NCBI RefSeq assembly: GCF_019693445.1
Contig: NZ_JAHRBL010000003.1
Location: 62,001-126,000 of the forward strand
Direction of reading: 5' to 3'
Length of the DNA: 64,000 bases
DNA from: Deinococcus aquaedulcis
Lineage (GTDB): Bacteria > Deinococcota > Deinococci > Deinococcales > Deinococcaceae
Both the position numbers and the translations under genes were made by a program. Positions 1 through 10,925 of the stretch are shown here, in pieces. Under the pieces are notes generated by a model, which saw only the letters and a program-made list of their open reading frames with translations, searched no databases and was not told the origin of the DNA. Numbering within the stretch: the stretch's first letter is position 1; each line of letters starts with the position of its first letter.

Positions 1-1
1 G

Positions 2-940
2 CTGCGCGCCTCGGGGCTGCGGGCGCTGGAGGGCGGCAACATTGACCCCCCGCTGCTGGACGTGGTGGATAGCGCCGAGGTGGCGGTGGTGGAACTCTCC
101 AGCTTTCAGCTGGAGCGCGTGCCGGGCCTGCGCCTGCCGGTGGCAGTGATCACCAACCTGGGCGTGGACCACTTGGACCGCCACGGCACCCTGGAGGCCT
201 ACCACGGCGCCAAGCGCAACATCACGGCCGGGCAGGAAGCGGGCGACGTGCTGGTGCTGCCTGCCGGGCTGACCGTGCCCACCCGGGCGCAGGTGCGCGC
301 CTTTGAGCCTGCGCGGCTGGTGCTGGCGGGTGGCCAGCCCGTGCTGGACCCGGCCGACCTGCCTGCCGGGGTTCACCCCGCCAATGCCGCCGCCGCCCTG
401 CTGGCCACCGAGGCGCTGCTGGCGCGCCTGGGGCGCGCCGCCGATCCAGCGGTCCTGGGGGACGCCCTGCGCCATGCCCAGCCGGTGGCGGGCCGCTTTG
501 AAACGGTGGCGCAGGTGGGAGACGTGACCTTTATCGAAGATTCCATTGCCACCCGCACGCTGGCGGTGCAGGCGGCCCTGGACCGCGCCCGGCCCCCGGT
601 GGCGTGGCTGGTGGGCGGCCGGGATAAGGGCGCCGAACTGGCCCCCCTGCGCGAGGCCGCCCAGGGCCGGGTGACCCAGGTGATCGCCTTTGGCGAGGAC
701 GGCGAGACCATGGCGCGCGCCCTGGGACTGCCCTACCGTGTGGTGGGCGGCGAGGACGGCGAGGCCATCATGCGCGCCGCCGTGCAGGCCGGCCTGGACG
801 CCCTGCCGGGGGGCGGCACCGTGCTGCTGGCCCCGGTGGGCACCAGTTTTGACCAGTTCCGCGACTACAAGGCCCGGGGCGAGAGTTTCCGCCGGGCTGC
901 CCAGGCGCTGGCCCAGGCCCGTGCGGAGGCCCAGGCGTGA
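2..940 (+). CDS. murD: UDP-N-acetylmuramoyl-L-alanine--D-glutamate ligase, C-terminal part (5' end outside window)
   Basis: Adds D-glutamate to UDP-MurNAc-L-alanine in cytoplasmic peptidoglycan precursor synthesis. The frame is open from the first complete codon at base 2, so the gene begins upstream of the window; about 312 residues are visible, the central and C-terminal Mur ligase domains. Visible family features are SSFQLE, the ITNLGVDHLDRHG segment of the central domain, and the C-terminal stretch VGGRDKGAEL followed by LLAPVGTSFDQF. The ATP P-loop would lie upstream. Its stop overlaps the start of the next gene as GTGA, so the two are translationally coupled in a cell-wall/division cluster. 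The murD call is secure from motif order and from the ftsW neighbour. Confidence 0.96.
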   Translation: MRASGLRALEGGNIDPPLLDVVDSAEVAVVELSSFQLERVPGLRLPVAVITNLGVDHLDRHGTLEAYHGAKRNITAGQEAGDVLVLPAGLTVPTRAQVRAFEPARLVLAGGQPVLDPADLPAGVHPANAAAALLATEALLARLGRAADPAVLGDALRHAQPVAGRFETVAQVGDVTFIEDSIATRTLAVQAALDRARPPVAWLVGGRDKGAELAPLREAAQGRVTQVIAFGEDGETMARALGLPYRVVGGEDGEAIMRAAVQAGLDALPGGGTVLLAPVGTSFDQFRDYKARGESFRRAAQALAQARAEAQA

Positions 941-2049
941 GCGTGCAGCTGCTGATTGCCCAGGTGCTGCTGATCAGCATGGGCCTGATCGGCGTGGCGG
1001 CGGTGGACCCGGCCAAGATCTTTGACCACGGCCCCAAGGCACTGCTGGCGCTGGGGCTGACGCTGCTGGCCGCGCGCCTGCGGCCCCGGGCGTTTTTGCA
1101 ACTGGGCCCCTGGGTGTGGGGCGCGACCCTGGTGCTGCTGGTGTTGGTGCACTTTATCGGGGTGGGCACCGCCGAGAGTTCCGGCACCCGGCGCTGGCTG
1201 GACTTCGGCGTGATCCGCTTTCAGCCTTCCGAGATGGCCAAGCTGGGGCTGGTGATGATGCTGGCGTCCTTTTTCGCGCGCCGGGGCGTGCAGAACAAGC
1301 TGATCAGCGCCACGGGCATGATCGTGCTGACCACGGGGCTGGTGTTCTGGGAGCCGGACCTGGGCAGCAGCGTGCTGATGTTCTCGCTGGGCATCATCCT
1401 GATGTACGCGGCGGGCGTGCGGATCAGCAACATCAGCGGCTTCATGCTGGCTCTGGGGCTGCTGGCCATTCCGGTGGCGGGCATCTACGTGGAGCGCAAC
1501 CCCTACATCATGGAGCGCCTGACCGGTTTCCAGAGCCGAGAGGACGTGGCCAAGCAGGGCCTGGACCAGATTGGGCTGGCCCACCGCGACCTGCGTATGG
1601 GCGGCGTCATCGGCCAGGGCCCGGATGGCCCCCGCTACGAGTACTTCGGCGAGCACACCGACATGATCGTGGCCTCGATAGGTTTCAGTTCGGGGCTGCT
1701 GGGCGTGGCCATGCTGCTGTTTGCCTACTGGCTGATCGTGGCCACCGCGCTGGACGTGGCGCACCTTGCCAGCCGGGTACGGCCCATGACCCCGGAAATC
1801 CACGGCGCCAGCGTGCTGGCCATTGGCGCCATGTTCATGATCGTGGGGCAGGCCTTCGTGAACCTGTGTGTGGCGGCCGGCATCTTCCCTGTAACTGGCG
1901 TGCCGCTGCCCCTCGTGAGTTACGGCTTTTCCAGCATGCTCACCATGAGCATCGCGCTGGGGGTCATTCACTCTGCCATGCGCGAGGTGCGCCGCGCCCT
2001 GCCCGAACCCAGCGAAACCGACCCCCCGGTGGCCCTGAGTGCCGACTGA
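937..2049 (+). CDS. ftsW: SEDS-family peptidoglycan glycosyltransferase, FtsW-type
   Basis: A 370-residue polytopic membrane protein of the SEDS family, which polymerises lipid II glycan with a partner class b penicillin-binding protein. Diagnostic stretches are RFQPSEMAKLG, the EPDLGSS loop, and GQGPDGPRYEYFGEHTDMI near residue 240, corresponding to the conserved periplasmic loop. The C-terminal TM block ends with VPLPLVSYGFSSML. The GTG start overlaps the murD stop by four bases. FtsW rather than RodA is inferred from the position directly after murD; the motifs alone do not separate the two. murG and murC, the usual next genes of a dcw cluster, are absent; an exporter follows instead. Confidence 0.9.
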   Translation: MSVQLLIAQVLLISMGLIGVAAVDPAKIFDHGPKALLALGLTLLAARLRPRAFLQLGPWVWGATLVLLVLVHFIGVGTAESSGTRRWLDFGVIRFQPSEMAKLGLVMMLASFFARRGVQNKLISATGMIVLTTGLVFWEPDLGSSVLMFSLGIILMYAAGVRISNISGFMLALGLLAIPVAGIYVERNPYIMERLTGFQSREDVAKQGLDQIGLAHRDLRMGGVIGQGPDGPRYEYFGEHTDMIVASIGFSSGLLGVAMLLFAYWLIVATALDVAHLASRVRPMTPEIHGASVLAIGAMFMIVGQAFVNLCVAAGIFPVTGVPLPLVSYGFSSMLTMSIALGVIHSAMREVRRALPEPSETDPPVALSAD

Positions 2050-2935
2050 CCCGGCACCGCCCGGCGCGGCCGCCACGGTGCCGGGGCGCTTCAGCCTGCC
2101 GCCCATTCCGGCCCTGCTGCTCGCCATGCTGAGCATTCAGGGCGGCGCCGCCTTTGCCAAGACCTTGTTTCCCACCCTGGGCGCGGCCGGCACCACCACC
2201 CTGCGCGTGACCCTGGCGGCAGCCCTGCTGCTGGCTGTGTTCCGCCCCAACCTGCGCCGCCTGACCCGGGCCGACTGGGCCGCCATTGCCCCCTACGGCG
2301 CCGCCCTGGGCCTGATGAACCTGGCCTTTTACGAGTCGCTGCGCTTTTTGCCGCTGGGACTGGCGGTCACGCTGGAATTCCTGGGGCCGCTGCTGCTGGC
2401 CCTGGCCCTGTCGCGCCGCGCCGCCGATGTGGGCTGGGTGGCCCTGGCAGGTGTGGGCATTGCCCTGATTGCCCCCATTGGCGGTCAGGGCGCGCACCAG
2501 GTTTCACCCCTGGGCATCGTGCTGGCGCTGACGGCCGGGGCGCTGTGGGCCGCCTACATCCTGGCGGGCGGGGCGGTGGGGCGCCGGGTGCCGGGCAGCA
2601 CGGGCGTGGTGGCGGGCATGGTGGTGGCCGCCCTGGTCACCCTGCCTTTTGGCGCGGTGCAGGCGGGCCCGGCCCTGCTGTCGCCCGCCGTGTTGCTCTC
2701 GGGGCTTGCGGTGGCGGCGCTGTCGAGCGCGCTGCCGTACACGCTGGAAATGCGCGCGCTGCGGGCGATTCCGGCGCGGGTGTTCGGGGTGATGATGAGC
2801 CTGGAGCCGGCGCTGGCGGCGCTGAGTGGGCTGCTGTTTTTGCATGAGCGGTTGACGGGGGTGCAGTGGGTGGCGATGGGGTGTGTGATTGCGGCGAGTG
2901 CGGGGATTCAGTTGAAGGGGAAGAAGGGGGAGTAG
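2039..2935 (+). CDS. EamA/RhtA-type drug/metabolite exporter
   Basis: A 298-residue inner-membrane protein with about ten hydrophobic helices in two EamA repeats. Recognisable family features are a first helix with GGAAFAKTLFP, the NLAFYESLRFLPLGLAVTLEFLGPL segment closing repeat one (helices 3-4), and PYTLEMRALRAIPARVFGVMMSLEPALAALSGLLFLHE in repeat two, which is characteristic of RhtA-like threonine/homoserine exporters. The substrate cannot be read from sequence. The GTG start at 2039 overlaps the ftsW stop by 11 bases, so it is probably cotranscribed. The last 60 codons are plainer and G-rich compared with the rest. A fold-back repeat begins nine bases after the stop. Confidence 0.85.
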   Translation: MPTDPAPPGAAATVPGRFSLPPIPALLLAMLSIQGGAAFAKTLFPTLGAAGTTTLRVTLAAALLLAVFRPNLRRLTRADWAAIAPYGAALGLMNLAFYESLRFLPLGLAVTLEFLGPLLLALALSRRAADVGWVALAGVGIALIAPIGGQGAHQVSPLGIVLALTAGALWAAYILAGGAVGRRVPGSTGVVAGMVVAALVTLPFGAVQAGPALLSPAVLLSGLAVAALSSALPYTLEMRALRAIPARVFGVMMSLEPALAALSGLLFLHERLTGVQWVAMGCVIAASAGIQLKGKKGE

Positions 2936-2943
2936 GGCGAGGT

Positions 2944-3462
2944 CGTTTTCTAGCTTTGCCCCACCCCCCCAGCCCCCCTACCCCGGAGGGGCAGGGGGGA
3001 GCGGCGCTGCGCTGGCAAACGTTGACGAACGATTTGGGGTGGCTCGGCTTCGCCCCGCGTTGTACGCCGTCGCCATCCTCTTCTCATCGCCTCACGCCCG
3101 CGCGCTGCGCGCACGACGGCTTCCGTTGCTCACCCCGCAGGGGTGAAGGGCAGGAACGCTTAAGACACGAGGTTCTACTTTGAAAACCAGCTTCGGCAAT
3201 TGGCCGTTATGTTTTTCAAAAGTAGAACTCTCTGGGCCCCACCAAGCCTTTTTGCCCCTCTACCGCCCAGGTCCAGACGAGGCCGTCGTGCCCGAAGGGC
3301 GCGGGCCATTGCGGTGGGACAGAGGATGGCGTCGAAGCCGGACACGTCAACGAACGGAGCGAAGCCGCCAACTTCAGTAAAAACTCTCGCCTAGCGCAGC
3401 GCCGCTCCCCCCTGCCCCTCCGGGGTAGGGGGGCTGGGGGGGTGGGGCAAAGCTAGAAAACG
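2944..3462. repeat. 519-bp fold-back (long inverted repeat) element filling the 2936-3541 gap
   Basis: Bases 2944-3013 and 3393-3462 are a perfect 70-base inverted repeat. Each arm carries runs of C or G and begins or ends with the CGTTTTCTAG / CTAGAAAACG motif. The interior is also imperfectly self-complementary: GCCATCCTCT and the stretch around GCACGACGG recur in opposite orientation at matching distances. A near-perfect hairpin (GTTCTACTTT from 3172, AAGTAGAAC ending 3228) sits at the centre. The whole stretch would form one giant hairpin centred near 3200. No convincing gene lies inside. It separates the exporter from the convergent ABC ATPase gene. The rest of the 606-base gap (2936-2943 and 3463-3541) shows nothing else. 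Confidence 0.85.
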
Positions 3463-3541
3463 TCATCGCCCTCCCTCCCCAAACACCCACAACCAAAAGC
3501 GCCCCCACCACCCGGCAGGAGCGCCCCAACCCAGTGCGGCC

Positions 3542-5116
<1,575 letters not shown>

Positions 5117-5123
5117 ACCCCGC

Positions 5124-5129
5124 AGTTTA
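5124..5129 (-). promoter_or_regulatory. -10 box TAAACT, leaderless start
   Basis: TAAACT on the minus strand lies seven bases before the ATG at 5116 of the ABC ATPase gene. This spacing leaves no room for a ribosome binding site and decides the start. Confidence 0.6.
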
Positions 5130-5258
5130 CCGCGCCCTGCCCTGAAGCGGCGCCGCCCACGGCCCGGCGGCACTGGGGGGGCCGGGTGGGCTCCCGGCCC
5201 GCCGCCGTCCAGCCCAGCCCCCTTGCCCCGCCGCTGGAATCAGGCACAATGTAAGTTC

Positions 5259-6083
5259 ATGGACAGTTTTTGGTTGATGGTCACGAACCTGGGTCGTGAC
5301 GAGGTCTTTATCGTGGCGCTGGCCCTGTACACCTGGCTGGTGCGGCCGTCCGGGGGGCGGGACCTGGGTATCGCCTTTGCCCTGAGCTACCTGACCAACA
5401 CGGCGCTGAAGTACGGCCTGGACCTGCCGCGCCCCTTTGCCAGTGATCCCACGGTGGCCTCCGAAGCCGCCAAGGCCACGGCGGGAGGACCGGGCCTGCC
5501 CAGCGGGCACGCGCAGATGAGCGCCACGCTGTACCTGGGGATGGCGGCGCAGATCGGGCGTCCCTGGTTCTGGTACGTGGCCGCCGCGCTGGTGGCCCTG
5601 ATCAGCTTCTCGCGCCTGGCCCTGAACGTGCACTACCCCAGCGACACCATCGTGGGGCTGCTGCTGGGCGCCTGTTTTGCGGCGCTGGGGGCACGCGGCC
5701 ACTTTCCAGACCTCGCGCTGGGCCGCTGGCTGCCCCCGGCGCTGGTGCTGCTGGCCGCTGCCCTGCTGCCAGCCGGTACCCCCCGCGAGGTGGGCGCCGG
5801 GCTGGGCCTGCTGGCGGGCTTCTGGGCGGTGCGCCCCACCTTCACCCCCCCGCGCGACGTGGCCGGGCGCCTGATCGTGGCGGTGGTGGGCCTGGTGCTG
5901 GTGTTCGCCGTGTACTTCGGCCTGGGCGCCCTGCCCGAGAGCATCAAGGACCTGCCGCTGGGGCGCGCGCTGCGCTACGCCCTGCTGGTGGCCACTGCCG
6001 CCTGGGTGGTGCCCACGTTGCTGCGCCGCTGGCTGCCCACCGGGGCGGCGCCGGCCCTGGCCGGGGCGCAGGCCGTACACTAG
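5259..6083 (+). CDS. PAP2-superfamily membrane phosphatase
   Basis: A 274-residue integral membrane protein carrying the complete three-part phosphatidic acid phosphatase signature: K51-x6-RP (KYGLDLPRP), PSGH at 81-84, and SR-x5-H-x3-D at 118-129 ([12 protein letters not shown]). The second histidine and its aspartate are the nucleophile pair in this family. Likely substrates are lipid phosphates such as phosphatidate, phosphatidylglycerophosphate or undecaprenyl pyrophosphate; the sequence does not choose among them. The C-terminal 100 residues add further hydrophobic helices beyond the core. The ATG at 5259 is chosen because upstream in-frame codons encode a short charged stretch unlike the family's N-terminus. 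It stands alone, divergent from the ABC ATPase gene. Confidence 0.9.
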   Translation: MDSFWLMVTNLGRDEVFIVALALYTWLVRPSGGRDLGIAFALSYLTNTALKYGLDLPRPFASDPTVASEAAKATAGGPGLPSGHAQMSATLYLGMAAQIGRPWFWYVAAALVALISFSRLALNVHYPSDTIVGLLLGACFAALGARGHFPDLALGRWLPPALVLLAAALLPAGTPREVGAGLGLLAGFWAVRPTFTPPRDVAGRLIVAVVGLVLVFAVYFGLGALPESIKDLPLGRALRYALLVATAAWVVPTLLRRWLPTGAAPALAGAQAVH

Positions 6084-6157
6084 GACCCTCTCCCCGTACG
6101 CGCCCCCCCCTCGCCGGCAACACCCCTCATCTGCAGCGCCTTTTTCGGAGGTTGGTT

Positions 6158-6880
6158 ATGGGCATGGTTTCCCCGTCGGTTCGCCTGTTCGCCGCTGGTC
6201 TTCCCGCCCTTTTGCTGGCCTCGGCCGTGCTGACCCAGCCTGTGCGGGCCCAGACGGCGACCCCAGCCAGTCCGCTGCAGGCGGGGCCCGCCAGTGCTGC
6301 CCGGGGCGCCACCCTGGCCGGCTCGTGCACCGGGTGCCACCGCGCGGGTGGCCGCGCCCCGGACCTGACCGGCCGCCCCGCCGCGCAGACCCAGGCGGCG
6401 CTGGTGGCCTACCGCAGCGGGGCCCGGCAGCACCCCGTGATGCAGGGGGTGGCCGCGCGCCTGTCCGACCAGGACATCGTGGATCTGGCGGCGCACTTTG
6501 CGCAGGCGGGGGGCCAGCCGGCCGCGCCCACGCCCAGCACACCCGCCCCGAGCACACCCACGCCTCCGCCCACCACAACCACGCCGGCTGCCCCAGCGAC
6601 CCCGCTGGCGCTGGGCAAGGCGCTGTACCTGGAGGGCGCCCCGGCCCGCAACATCCTGGCCTGCGCGGTGTGCCACGGCGAGGACGGCCAGGGCGCCGAG
6701 GCCTTGGGCATTCCCAGCATCGTGGGGCTCGGCGAAGCGGCCACCCTGGCGGCCCTGAAGACCTACCGCGCCATGCCCCCGGTGGGCATCGCCTATCCCG
6801 ACGCCATGCGCATTGCCCTGAAGCCCATGACGGACGCCGATCTGGCGGCGGTATCGGCATATGTGGGCACGCTGAAATAA
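6158..6880 (+). CDS. Exported di-haem cytochrome c
   Basis: A 240-residue secreted c-type cytochrome. A signal peptide (residues 1-32, ending PVRAQ) precedes two cytochrome c domains. The first haem site is CTGCH at 57-61 and the second CAVCH at 169-173. A Pro/Thr-rich linker (about 121-147) separates them, and a downstream Met in each domain could be the sixth ligand. This layout resembles cytochrome c4/c553-type electron carriers of the periplasm. GGAGG at 6147-6151 lies six bases before the ATG at 6158 and selects it over an in-frame TTG at 6152. No oxidase subunits are nearby, so the redox partner is unknown. Confidence 0.88.
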   Translation: MGMVSPSVRLFAAGLPALLLASAVLTQPVRAQTATPASPLQAGPASAARGATLAGSCTGCHRAGGRAPDLTGRPAAQTQAALVAYRSGARQHPVMQGVAARLSDQDIVDLAAHFAQAGGQPAAPTPSTPAPSTPTPPPTTTTPAAPATPLALGKALYLEGAPARNILACAVCHGEDGQGAEALGIPSIVGLGEAATLAALKTYRAMPPVGIAYPDAMRIALKPMTDADLAAVSAYVGTLK

Positions 6881-6886
6881 GGCTAT

Positions 6887-6942
6887 GAGCTATGGGCCAT
6901 GAGCTTTGGGGGGTTGTCCCCATGGCTCATGGCCCATAGCTC
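6887..6942. terminator. Perfect 18-bp inverted repeat between convergent genes
   Basis: GAGCTATGGGCCATGAGC (6887-6904) and its exact complement (6925-6942) flank a 20-base loop that itself has GGGG/CCCC pairing. It sits between the convergent cytochrome c and HNH genes and overlaps neither. A bidirectional terminator is the simplest reading, although there is no U-tract. Confidence 0.6.
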
Positions 6943-6950
6943 TTGGCCTC

Positions 6951-7277
6951 TTACCTCACCCGCACCGCTTTGGTGGCGGGCTGCTTGCGAATCCAGGCCA
7001 CGAAGCGGGCCACATCCTCGTGGGCGCGCAGGGCGTCCAGATCGGCGTAGTCGCGGGCCAGTTCGGCGTTGGTGAAGGTGCGGTGCAGGAACTTGTGGCA
7101 GGGCGCACACAGCAGGGCGGTGGGCAGTTCCGTCGCCTTCAGGCCCTGTCGGCGACCCTGCGAGCGGGGCAACAGGTGGTGCTCGGTCAGCTGCGGGACC
7201 TCGCGTTCGCACAGGGCGCAGCGCTGCGGCGCGCGGGGCGGCGGGGGCCAGGCGGAATCGGCGCGGCGGCGGGCCAT
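6951..7277 (-). CDS. Small HNH-endonuclease-fold protein
   Basis: A 108-residue protein with a zinc-ribbon-framed HNH motif. A first CxxC (CALC, residues 20-23) is followed by [11 protein letters not shown], supplying the catalytic HH pair. A second CxxC (CAPC, 57-60) leads into [10 protein letters not shown], the final HNH residues. Such small proteins cleave or nick DNA in several contexts, but many bacterial copies are uncharacterised. The ATG at 7277 is preferred because all family sequence lies after it and the upstream in-frame extension is Arg/Pro-rich, low-complexity and runs across the katA terminator. It has no mobile-element or restriction-system neighbours. Confidence 0.78.
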   Translation of the reverse strand: MARRRADSAWPPPPRAPQRCALCEREVPQLTEHHLLPRSQGRRQGLKATELPTALLCAPCHKFLHRTFTNAELARDYADLDALRAHEDVARFVAWIRKQPATKAVRVR

Positions 7278-7367
7278 CAGGGGCCAGGATAGGCAGCCAT
7301 AGCCTGGGCAACCGTGCGGGGCCTCGCAGAGCCGGGGTGGGCGGCTGGGGCCAGAGAAGTCCAGACC

Positions 7368-7411
7368 AAAAAAGCCCCGCCCGCAGGCCAGGAGGCATCT
7401 GCGGGCGGGGC
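7368..7411 (-). terminator. Rho-independent terminator of the catalase gene
   Basis: GCCCCGCCCGCA (7374-7385) pairs with TGCGGGCGGGGC (7400-7411). On the minus strand the hairpin is followed by six U residues (7373-7368), directly downstream of the catalase stop. Confidence 0.9.
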
Positions 7412-7431
7412 TTCTTCGGCACGCCTTGTCT

Positions 7432-9090
7432 TCAGTACGGCTGGGCGGGCTCGCTCTGCTGCTCGGCGTCCTGCACGGCCTGCGCCTGCTTGTCCTGGGG
7501 CTGCGCCTGGGCCAGTCCCTCGGCCACGCGGCGGCCATAGTCGGCGTCGCATTGGGTGAACAATTCAACCATGCGCCGCTGAATACGCGCGTCCACCGGC
7601 GCCAGGGTATCCACGAGGTTACGGATCAGCTCGTCGCGCTCCCAGGGCTCGAAAGCGCGGTAGCGCTCGCCTGCCTGCCCAAAATCGTTGGTGCGGTCCA
7701 GTGGCTGTCCGGTCACATGGCCTTCCACATACGGCGCGTGCGGCTGCCCGGCACGCGGGGCCTCACGCAGGCCGTTCAGCATGGAGGGCTCGTAGTTCAC
7801 ATGCGGGTTCTGGCCGGGCGCGGTGTCCACGCGGTAGGCCATCTGGCCGTCGCGCTGGTTGGTTGCCACATGCTTCTTGGGCGCGTTGATGGGCAGTTGC
7901 AGGTAGTTGGTGCCCACGCGGTAGCGCTGGGTGTCCGAATAGGCAAAGGTGCGGCCCTGCAGCATCTTGTCATCGCTGAAATCCAGGCCGTCCACCAGCA
8001 CGCCCGTGCCGAAGGCGGCCTGCTCCACCTCGGCAAAGTAGTTTTCGGGGTTGCGGTTCAGGGTCATCTTGCCCACGGGCAGGAAGGGGAACTGGTCCTC
8101 GGGCCAGAGCTTGGTGTCGTCCAGGGGGTCAAAATCCAGTTCGGGGTGCTCGCCGTCACTCATGATCTGCACGCACAGTTCCCACTGGGGAAATTGCCCG
8201 GCGGCAATGTGGTCGTACAGGTCCTGGGTGGCGTGGTTGAAGTTCTTGCCCTGCACCGCCTCGGCCTCAGCCTGGGTGAGGTTGCGAATGCCCTGCAGCG
8301 GCTCCCAGTGGTACTTGACCAGCACGCCCTCGCCGGCCGCGTTCACCCACTTGTAGGTGTTCACCCCTGAGCCCTGCATCTGGCGGTAGTTCGCCGGAAT
8401 GCCCCAGGGCGAGAACAGGAAGGTGATCATGTGCATCGCTTCGGGCGTCTGGCTGATGAAGTCGAAGATGCGCTGCCCGTCTTGCCGGTTCGTCACCGGG
8501 TCGGGCTTGAAGGCGTGCACCAGATCGGGGAACTTCATGGCGTCGCGGATAAAGAACACCTTGAGGTTGTTGCCCACCAGGTCCCAGTTGCCGTCCTCGG
8601 TGTAGAACTTCACCGCAAAGCCCCGGGGGTCGCGCAGGGTCTCGGGCGAGTGGCCGCCGTGGATCACGCTGGAAAAGCGTACAAAGACCGGGGTCTGTTT
8701 ACCCTTTTCCTGAAACAGCTTGGCGCGGGTGTACTTGCTGATGGGCTCGCCCCCCACGGTACCGTAGGCCTCGAACACGCCGTGGGCACCGGCCCCCCGG
8801 GCATGCACCACGCGCTCGGGCACCCGCTCGCGGTCAAAGTGGCTGATCTTCTCCAGAAAGTGGTAATTCTCCAGCGTGACCGGCCCGCGCGGCCCCACGG
8901 TGCGCAGGTTCCGGTTGTCGGTGACCGGGTGGCCCTGGCGCGTGGTGAGCGTCTGGGCCGTCTCGCCGTCGCTGTGACGGGGGTCGGCGGGGTGGCCGGC
9001 GCCCTGGGCCCCCGTGCCTGAGAGGTCGCGCGTGGCTTCGGAGCTGGGCCCAGTCTGGCTGGGCTGGTTCTGGGGGGTCTGGTCGTCCAT
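7432..9090 (-). CDS. katA: Monofunctional haem catalase
   Basis: Decomposes hydrogen peroxide in the cytoplasm. The protein is 552 residues. A Gln/Thr/Ser-rich leader of about 60 residues precedes the catalase core. The active-site segment [20 protein letters not shown] carries the essential distal histidine (VHAR). The haem-ligand tyrosine motif is [14 protein letters not shown], about residue 355. Length and motifs fit small-subunit (clade 3) catalases, as in other Deinococcus. The ATG at 9090 is chosen over an in-frame ATG ten codons upstream because TATAAC, a near-consensus -10, lies six bases before it. A strong terminator follows the stop. Expression of this gene underlies peroxide tolerance in the genus, which is known biology and not visible here. 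Confidence 0.96.
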   Translation of the reverse strand: MDDQTPQNQPSQTGPSSEATRDLSGTGAQGAGHPADPRHSDGETAQTLTTRQGHPVTDNRNLRTVGPRGPVTLENYHFLEKISHFDRERVPERVVHARGAGAHGVFEAYGTVGGEPISKYTRAKLFQEKGKQTPVFVRFSSVIHGGHSPETLRDPRGFAVKFYTEDGNWDLVGNNLKVFFIRDAMKFPDLVHAFKPDPVTNRQDGQRIFDFISQTPEAMHMITFLFSPWGIPANYRQMQGSGVNTYKWVNAAGEGVLVKYHWEPLQGIRNLTQAEAEAVQGKNFNHATQDLYDHIAAGQFPQWELCVQIMSDGEHPELDFDPLDDTKLWPEDQFPFLPVGKMTLNRNPENYFAEVEQAAFGTGVLVDGLDFSDDKMLQGRTFAYSDTQRYRVGTNYLQLPINAPKKHVATNQRDGQMAYRVDTAPGQNPHVNYEPSMLNGLREAPRAGQPHAPYVEGHVTGQPLDRTNDFGQAGERYRAFEPWERDELIRNLVDTLAPVDARIQRRMVELFTQCDADYGRRVAEGLAQAQPQDKQAQAVQDAEQQSEPAQPY

Positions 9091-9096
9091 ACGCCG

Positions 9097-9102
9097 GTTA
9101 TA
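9097..9102 (-). promoter_or_regulatory. -10 box TATAAC before katA
   Basis: TATAAC lies six bases upstream of the katA ATG on the minus strand. It deviates from TANNNT only at the last base. Confidence 0.45.
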
Positions 9103-9295
9103 CCCAAGTTGGCCGGGCAAACATTGGCCTGCAGTTCAGTGTGTGGGGACAGCGGGGCGCTTTGTAGGACGGCGTACAGCGGTGGGAGGTTGGGGGCCTA
9201 GAGTGGACTGTTTGGCAAGAGAAAGGGGTCTGGGTCTTGTGCGCTACCGGGCCAAGGGGCATCGCTGAAAAGCCTCTCTCCTGTTCCAGCACAGC

Positions 9296-9332
9296 AAAAG
9301 GCTGGGCGACCGGTCCTCCCGCTCGCCCAGCC
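9296..9332 (-). terminator. Terminator hairpin of the DUF1517 gene
   Basis: GGCTGGGCGA (9300-9309) pairs with TCGCCCAGCC (9323-9332). In minus-strand transcripts it is followed by UUUU, just after the stop at 9347. Confidence 0.8.
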
Positions 9333-9346
9333 TCTGTCTCCCCTCC

Positions 9347-10342
9347 TTACAACCGCGTCAGATCAGGGTATTTCTGAATGGCCTCGTCCTCGCTGAGGAA
9401 TTCGCCGGGAGCGTCGGGGCTCCAGATCACCTCGGCGCGGATCAGGTCGCCAGGGGTCACGCTGCTGATCGCGCTCAGGGCGGCGCGGGCCTCCTGGGCG
9501 GTGGTCACACCCGCCGGGGGCAGGGCCGCCAGGGCGTGGGCCGCTACGGCAATGGTCACGGCGAGGTACTGGTCGCCTGCCTCGTGCTGAAAGGTGTAGT
9601 CGCTGCGCCCCTGGTACCCGCTGCGGGGGTCGTTGTTCTGATAATTACTGGTGGTCTGCTCGGTAAAGGCAGCGCGGGCCTGGGTGGCCCAGGCGCCCAC
9701 CTGACTGTCGGCCGTGGCCGCCGAGCCCTGGGCGCGCTGCACGTGGCCGTACACCCAGCGTTCGGGGTGGCGCAGCAGCACCAGCGCGGCCTCCTGCAGC
9801 ATGCGGGTCAGGCCCTCGTTGGTGTCGGGGTCGCCGGTCTGGGCCACGCGGCCCAGGGCACGCTTGACCTCGTCGCCCTCGGCCAGCAGCAACTGCACGC
9901 TCACGGCCTGCGCGGTGCCGCTCACCGCGCCCAGGCCGCGTGCGCCGCCGCCCCCCAGCCCCCGGCGCATGGCGCCCACCACCATGAACACCACGCCGCC
10001 CAGAATCAGCAGGCCGATCAAGCCAAAGCCGCCGCCCCCGCCATACCCAAAGCCGCCGCCGTAGCCGCCGCCGCCAATGATGATGGGCCCGCTGTAGCCG
10101 CCCCCGTAACCGCCGCCATACCCGCCACCGTAGCCACCGCTGTACCCGCCCCCATACCCCCCACCGCGCGAGGGACTGCTGTAGCCGCCGCCACCGCCGT
10201 ACCCGCCGCCCGAACTGCCGGAGCTGCGCCCCCCGAACCCGCCGCCAGACTGTGCGTGGGCCAACCCCAGCAGTGGGGGCAACAACAGGATCAGCAGCAG
10301 AAAGCGCCGCAGCGTGGCAAGAAGGGCAAGCTGTGCGGTCAT
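9347..10342 (-). CDS. DUF1517-family Gly-rich membrane protein
   Basis: A 331-residue protein of unknown function that I recognise as DUF1517. A signal sequence or first TM helix (residues 10-31) is followed by a long Gly/Tyr/Ser repeat region (about 32-108, GGYGGGY-like units). A second TM helix ([16 protein letters not shown]) comes next, then a soluble C-terminal domain. That domain has the family features: [45 protein letters not shown], an [14 protein letters not shown] strand, and [26 protein letters not shown] at the end. Related proteins occur in cyanobacteria and chloroplasts. The start is fixed by a TAGACT box five bases upstream. The gene stands alone with its own terminator. Confidence 0.82.
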   Translation of the reverse strand: MTAQLALLATLRRFLLLILLLPPLLGLAHAQSGGGFGGRSSGSSGGGYGGGGGYSSPSRGGGYGGGYSGGYGGGYGGGYGGGYSGPIIIGGGGYGGGFGYGGGGGFGLIGLLILGGVVFMVVGAMRRGLGGGGARGLGAVSGTAQAVSVQLLLAEGDEVKRALGRVAQTGDPDTNEGLTRMLQEAALVLLRHPERWVYGHVQRAQGSAATADSQVGAWATQARAAFTEQTTSNYQNNDPRSGYQGRSDYTFQHEAGDQYLAVTIAVAAHALAALPPAGVTTAQEARAALSAISSVTPGDLIRAEVIWSPDAPGEFLSEDEAIQKYPDLTRL

Positions 10343-10347
10343 ACCGC

Positions 10348-10353
10348 AGTCTA
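10348..10353 (-). promoter_or_regulatory. -10 box TAGACT, leaderless start
   Basis: TAGACT on the minus strand lies five bases before the ATG at 10342 of the DUF1517 gene. Confidence 0.6.
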
Positions 10354-10460
10354 CCGGCCGCCTGTGGGGGCGCCTGCACCGTTTCTTATGGGGTTTTTGG
10401 CGGTTTTGTTCACAAAGGGCCGCGCCGGCGCGCCCTGGGCCGCCCCCGGCAAAGGCGGCG

Positions 10461-10466
10461 TACACT
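10461..10466 (+). promoter_or_regulatory. -10 box TACACT, leaderless start
   Basis: TACACT lies seven bases before the GTG at 10474 and selects that start within a much longer open frame. Confidence 0.6.
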
Positions 10467-10473
10467 GACCAGC

Positions 10474-10845
10474 GTGAGTGCCCGCGCCCCCATTACCCTG
10501 AGCCCCGACGCCTGGGACGCCTTTCTGGCGGGCCTATACGAGCGAGGCGACCGCCTGGACCTGCGCCAGCCGGGCCAGCCCTACGCCCCGGATGAGGTGG
10601 TGGACGCCTGGGTGCTCAGCGGCCACGCCGAAGCCCTGCGCAGCGCCGAGGTGGACGGCGACCTGTGGGGCACCCTGGAGGACATTGAAGAAGAAGCGGG
10701 GTCTGAGGACGAGGCCTGGGCCAAGATCGTGGCCTTTTACCTGGAACGCGGCTGTGTGCTGGTGCAGGTGCAGGGTCTGGATGAACCCGAGGACTGGATT
10801 CTGAGCGAGGACCTGGCCCGCCGCCTGGGCCTGCCGGTGGGCTGA
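10474..10845 (+). CDS. Conserved hypothetical acidic protein
   Basis: A 123-residue soluble, acidic protein that I do not recognise. It has no signal peptide, TM helix or Cys motif. The middle is rich in Glu/Asp ([13 protein letters not shown]) and the ends contain predicted helices ([26 protein letters not shown]). The GTG start is chosen because a TACACT -10 box lies seven bases before it; the frame is open further upstream, but that stretch is antisense to the DUF1517 gene. It is divergently transcribed from the DUF1517 gene, and their two -10 boxes are about 110 bases apart. Confidence 0.7.
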   Translation: MSARAPITLSPDAWDAFLAGLYERGDRLDLRQPGQPYAPDEVVDAWVLSGHAEALRSAEVDGDLWGTLEDIEEEAGSEDEAWAKIVAFYLERGCVLVQVQGLDEPEDWILSEDLARRLGLPVG

Positions 10846-10925
10846 GCCCGGCCCCAGGTCCCTACAGCGGCTCCGGCGTGAACCGCCTGTAAATCGCGGC
10901 TCATCTCGCACAGATGAGGGGGGCG

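Noticed and set aside
2866..3380. Small open frames inside and beside the fold-back element
   Set aside because: They run through repeat arms and the end of the exporter gene, lack initiation signals and give Pro/Arg-rich products.
10030..10250. Dense short repeats (GGY/GGG codons) suggesting a tandem array or CRISPR-like repeat
   Set aside because: They are explained by the Gly-Tyr-rich domain of the DUF1517 protein; spacing and sequence are irregular.
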